A DNA stretch of 60,961 nucleotides from IMG/VR virus record IMGVR_UViG_3300032323_001252, positions 1 to 60,961 of that record; one strand, 5' to 3'. Made by a program: the position numbers and the translations under genes. Positions 57,914 to 60,961 of the stretch are shown piece after piece; positions within the stretch are counted from its first letter, which is position 1; each line of letters starts with the position of its first letter. Source of the DNA: a virus. The notes beneath the pieces are model-generated. The model was not told the origin of the DNA. It worked only from the letters and a program-made list of their open reading frames with translations, and did no database searches.

Positions 57914-58267
57914 TTAATTAAGGATTAAGGGTTTTTTAATAATAGTTCCTGAGATATCGATAAGATGTAAATCATACATACCTGTAGGTAATTCGTTTAA
58001 GTTAATAGTTTTAATTGTAGCTTCTGATTCAGCTGTAAATCCAACTGTCTTAACAGGTTCTGTTTTTCCAAATGTATACACTTGAAGTGAATACTTAGCT
58101 CCTGCTGTAGTGTTAGCTACTATTGTAGTAGATTTGTTAGATACAGTAATAGATGTAATGTCTGTGCCCTTTGCTGTAGCACCAAGATCAATTTCTCTCT
58201 CCAAGACTTCAATGTCTTGACAAGAAACTAATATCATTAAAAATATAAATACGATTGCGTGTCTCAT
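57914..58267 (-). CDS. Lipoprotein with beta-sandwich domain
   Basis: 117 residues from the ATG at 58267 (MRHAIVFIFLMILVSCQDIE). LVSC is a lipobox, and Cys 16 would be lipidated. The rest is beta-rich and ends LPTGMYDLHLIDISGTIIKK-PLILN, which looks like the C-terminal sorting domain pattern of type IX secretion cargo (G-x-Y ... G ... KK-x-x). Export to the outer membrane or surface is inferred. The start at 58297 lies inside the endonuclease gene and is rejected. Confidence 0.6.
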   Translation of the reverse strand: MRHAIVFIFLMILVSCQDIEVLEREIDLGATAKGTDITSITVSNKSTTIVANTTAGAKYSLQVYTFGKTEPVKTVGFTAESEATIKTINLNELPTGMYDLHLIDISGTIIKKPLILN

Positions 58268-58268
58268 G

Positions 58269-58868
58269 TTAGAAGTTGTTAAGTTTTTTATTTGCAAGTA
58301 AAGATTTCATATAGGTACTGTGGTTTTGTTTCCATTCCTCTGTTTTTCTATAATTTGCTTTAGGTCTTGGTTTACGCATTATTTCTATCCACTCTGCTGT
58401 CTTTTCTCTAGGAACCCTATCAGGATTACTTTTGCAACATTTCTGATGTATACTTAAGTTACCTTTTCCACCTAATTCTTTATTACAATATTCACAATTA
58501 AACTTAGGAGGCACAAATCCTTTATTTGCCTTAGACATATTATCAATCCAAGTCTGAGATCTTTTTGCCCCTTTTCGTAACAAGCTAAGTTTTTGCTTAA
58601 CTTCTTCAGTGTGATTTTTTAATCCACCACCACCTTCGTTTTTATTTAATACATTGTATCCCCAATGTCTAAACTGTTCTATCCAATATGATTCTAACGG
58701 TTTCCAATCTTTTTTATCTTCTGACTCTATTTCATCTATATAGTCAAAATTAATTTGAGATCCGAACTTTAATTTATGACCAGATTTTCTAGTTTTAATT
58801 GATGTCTTACCTACATAAACTGTATAAGGGTTATCATCAATGTTAGTAACTATATATATTTTTGCCAT
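58269..58868 (-). CDS. GIY-YIG homing endonuclease
   Basis: 199 residues. Core: IYIVTNIDDNPYTVYVGKTS (4-23), Arg in TRKSGHKL, catalytic Glu in PLESYWIEQF (about 57). NUMOD3-type helices (HTEEVKQKLSLLRKGAKRSQ) and a C2HC zinc finger (CEYCNKELGGKGNLSIHQKC) follow. It is inserted between two exported-protein genes, with gaps of one and two bases to the neighbours. Confidence 0.9.
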   Translation of the reverse strand: MAKIYIVTNIDDNPYTVYVGKTSIKTRKSGHKLKFGSQINFDYIDEIESEDKKDWKPLESYWIEQFRHWGYNVLNKNEGGGGLKNHTEEVKQKLSLLRKGAKRSQTWIDNMSKANKGFVPPKFNCEYCNKELGGKGNLSIHQKCCKSNPDRVPREKTAEWIEIMRKPRPKANYRKTEEWKQNHSTYMKSLLANKKLNNF

Positions 58869-58870
58869 AA

Positions 58871-60640
58871 TTAATTGAACATTGAATAGCCTGTTAACTT
58901 GATTGTGTCTGTAGATAAATTGATTCCTAGTTGATAACCTGTCTTAGAAGCAGCGTCCATTACTGGGCTCACTCTAATAGATGTATTAAGATCTAGAGGA
59001 TTACCTACAGAAGAGAAGCGTAACTTGAATGGTGTAAACTTACCTGTTACAGGGTTCTTTACATCTTTATCAATAGATCCAAACTTAACCTTGCCCTCTT
59101 TGTTATCTACGAATGTATACCATGTGTTAGGTAGATCATTGAAGATTTGCTCAAACTTGATCTTAGTAGGATCGTATGTAAACTCAAACTGCAGTGCTGC
59201 CACATTACCTGTGTTAGCATCTACCTCTACAGGAATATCAATTGTACTAGCTGTAGTAACAATGTTCTTTAAGTTTACATTAATAGAAGGAATGTTCTGT
59301 GTAGTGTTAATTAATAAGTGAGCTGTAGATGATGCTGCTAAGTTCTTTCTTAAACTAGGAACAGCATTTGTAGCTACAGAGTTACCAATCATCACTTGTG
59401 AACTGTGTGATCTATTAATGTCACCAGGGATAACAAAACGTAACTTCAATGGAAGATTCTCACCAATGTTTCCTGTCTTGAAGCGTACATAGTTGTTATT
59501 TAAGTTTTTCCAAGAACTAGATGTAGCTGCATTAAATGTAGCAACATCAAATGTAGGTACACTCATATACATATCTGTACCAGCAGTATAGTTTTGTGGT
59601 AATGTAACTAAGTTTTCTACGCCTGTTACTTGAGAGAACAGTCGGACTAAGTCACCACCATCAAATAGTTTATTCCTATTTACATCAGCAGCATAGTAAC
59701 CCATGCCTGTGATGATGTTCTGGTTTTTGAATGTACCATCTAAGTTCTGTGTAACAAACTCAGCTTGTGCTGTGGTGTAGTCAGAGACAGTAACAGCAGC
59801 AGAAGATAAGTCTTTCACTGAGTCCATGTTAAATAGAACACGAACATGATATACTCTATTAGGTTGGAATCTAGTTTGATCTACAGGTATTGTACCATCA
59901 GACAAAGCATCTACTAAGTATGTAGTGTTAGCTACAGAGTCTGTGAATGCCACACGATGTAATGAAAAAGCGTTTACATTAGCGTTTATATCTAATGTAG
60001 GGTTAACATATCTACTAGCTGTAGGATCTAGCATGATTACACTAGTTAAAGGTGTAGTCATGATTGTAGAACCATTGGTGCCATTCTGATTGAAGGCAGC
60101 AGCAAAGTTCATTCTAATTGGATCCCATGCAAATCCAGGAGCTGTAGGTCTTAGTCTGTATCTAAGATTAATAAGTTTACCTACCCCTAGCCCCCCTTGA
60201 TTAACTGACCAGTTTATATATACACGAAGGATCGATTTAGATCCTCCTTGTGTGTAGTTGTATGCACTGTTAAAATATCTAACAGTACCATCAGCAACAT
60301 TATTAGCTTGTGTAGATACCCAATTGTATCCAGGGTAATCTTGATGACTCAAACTAACCTGAGAATTTGCAGGAAGAACACTACCTACTGGAGTGTTAGT
60401 TACACCTAACAACTGTAGAGCTGTATTAGTGTATTCAAAATCAAAATATAAAGAACGAGTGGAAGTGTTTCCATTGCCATCAGCATGTATTTCTACATCT
60501 AATGTATCCCCTTTGTTAATAACAGATCCGCGTGTGTTTATGTTATTAGTGTCGTTAGGGAAGTAAAGTTTAACCGTTTGACCATACAAATGTCCAGTTA
60601 ATAAACAAATAAACTGGACAATCAATAAGAGTTTTTTCAT
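58871..60640 (-). CDS. Exported cohesin-like protein
   Basis: 589 residues. Signal peptide MKKLLLIVQFICLLTGHLYG Q. The N-terminal third is beta-rich (about 25-200). Residues about 310-335 hold YYAADVNRNKLFDGGDLVRL, a dockerin-type calcium loop. Residues about 450-589 resemble a cohesin domain (SINVNLKNI ... VDANTGNVAALQFEFTYDPT ... KVKFGSIDKD). A cohesin and a dockerin-like motif in one protein suggest self-assembly or docking on a surface. It overlaps the next gene by one base. Confidence 0.6.
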   Translation of the reverse strand: MKKLLLIVQFICLLTGHLYGQTVKLYFPNDTNNINTRGSVINKGDTLDVEIHADGNGNTSTRSLYFDFEYTNTALQLLGVTNTPVGSVLPANSQVSLSHQDYPGYNWVSTQANNVADGTVRYFNSAYNYTQGGSKSILRVYINWSVNQGGLGVGKLINLRYRLRPTAPGFAWDPIRMNFAAAFNQNGTNGSTIMTTPLTSVIMLDPTASRYVNPTLDINANVNAFSLHRVAFTDSVANTTYLVDALSDGTIPVDQTRFQPNRVYHVRVLFNMDSVKDLSSAAVTVSDYTTAQAEFVTQNLDGTFKNQNIITGMGYYAADVNRNKLFDGGDLVRLFSQVTGVENLVTLPQNYTAGTDMYMSVPTFDVATFNAATSSSWKNLNNNYVRFKTGNIGENLPLKLRFVIPGDINRSHSSQVMIGNSVATNAVPSLRKNLAASSTAHLLINTTQNIPSINVNLKNIVTTASTIDIPVEVDANTGNVAALQFEFTYDPTKIKFEQIFNDLPNTWYTFVDNKEGKVKFGSIDKDVKNPVTGKFTPFKLRFSSVGNPLDLNTSIRVSPVMDAASKTGYQLGINLSTDTIKLTGYSMFN

Positions 60641-60961
60641 TATAATAGTTTATTAATCAGAGAGTTACAAGACTTTTTGATTGCACTACTTAGGTTAGTT
60701 TGGTTAAATTTTCCACCTTCGTCAATGAGTAACGTAGACATAGACACTTCTTCTGCAGACTCTTCTACAATAGCAGTCTTAATCACCTTACCTTTATCTA
60801 ATAATTTACCTCTCATCCTAATCACCACAGCATCTGTGTTCTTGTGAAAGACTGATAGGTTTGATTGAGTTTTTAATACATCTAAGTATAAGATCTCCAC
60901 CTCTACAGTTTTAGTAGCATAGGGATTAAGTGTAAGATCTTTCTCTTCCACTATAAATTCC
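60640..60961 (-). CDS. CsgG/LPP20-like exported-module protein (partial)
   Basis: The frame is open to the window edge (107 codons), so the start is not seen; a GTG at 60951 is possible but the reading continues beyond it. It has EVEILYLDVLKTQSNLSVFH, AVVIRMRGKLLDKGKVIKTA and an end with EGGKFNQTNLSSAIKKSCNS. The last part recalls the CsgG-like protein encoded at 56856 (FNQSTIGTTTKKALETASAK). It may be a lipoprotein of a related fold, but without the N-terminus this is tentative. Confidence 0.45.
   Translation of the reverse strand, partial: EFIVEEKDLTLNPYATKTVEVEILYLDVLKTQSNLSVFHKNTDAVVIRMRGKLLDKGKVIKTAIVEESAEEVSMSTLLIDEGGKFNQTNLSSAIKKSCNSLINKLL

Noticed and set aside
1-60961. Prophage functions (integrase, repressor, attachment sites)
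   Set aside because: No tyrosine or serine integrase, CI-like repressor or flanking repeats were found in the window. A temperate life style cannot be excluded from the unseen part.

Overview
This window is a large part of the genome of a tailed double-stranded DNA phage (Caudoviricetes) that probably infects a bacterium of the phylum Bacteroidota. The phage assignment rests on a terminase large subunit, a portal, the start of a probable major capsid protein, a family B DNA polymerase, tail fibre genes and several homing endonucleases. The host inference rests on three things. Start codons sit behind A-rich leaders rather than Shine-Dalgarno sites. Several genes are preceded by the Bacteroidota-type promoter TTTG-N19/20-TAnnTTT(G/A). 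One membrane protein (DUF6580-like) and one mini-protein (DUF5522-like) belong to families I associate with Bacteroidota. The DNA is AT-rich throughout except for a G+C-richer island at about 8540-9320. No integrase or repressor was recognised.

Layout. (1) 1-8244, minus strand: head and packaging genes, read from a winged-helix protein through small proteins, a candidate small terminase, TerL, portal and an acidic scaffold-like protein to the capsid protein, which is cut by the window edge. (2) 8245-8659: divergent control region. (3) 8660-44533, plus strand: early and middle genes. These begin with two paralogous small proteins in very different codon dialects, a structured RNA region containing a tRNA-like element, small membrane proteins, a MoxR-type AAA ATPase with its partner, and many small unknown genes. 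The replication and recombination block follows: family B polymerase, winged-helix protein, DnaB-like helicase, SF2 helicase, Sak4-like ATPase, SSB-like protein, primase, UDG-like protein and a PD-(D/E)XK nuclease. Next come class II ribonucleotide reductase, RecA, dUTPase, a DUF3310 protein, a NinG-like nuclease and a GroES-like protein. The block ends with a cassette of three glycosyltransferases and two methyltransferases. (4) 44538-44564: a hairpin terminator that works in both directions. (5) 44601-60961, minus strand: a late operon read from right to left. It starts with exported proteins (cohesin-like, lipoprotein, CsgG-like, beta-barrel-like), continues with a collagen-like fibre and modular fibre proteins, a Dps-like protein and small conserved proteins, and ends with nine very small lysine-rich proteins.

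Most noteworthy. Several endonuclease genes sit at gene ends, and the neighbouring gene's terminus appears twice, once on each side of the insertion: at the glycosyltransferase start and at both ends of the ribonucleotide reductase gene. Some of these endonucleases also carry their own promoter. The late operon encodes an export and surface module with a CsgG-family protein, which is unusual for a phage. The nine lysine-rich mini-proteins look like a set of basic virion or DNA-binding peptides. The UDG-like protein has Cys in place of the catalytic Asp.
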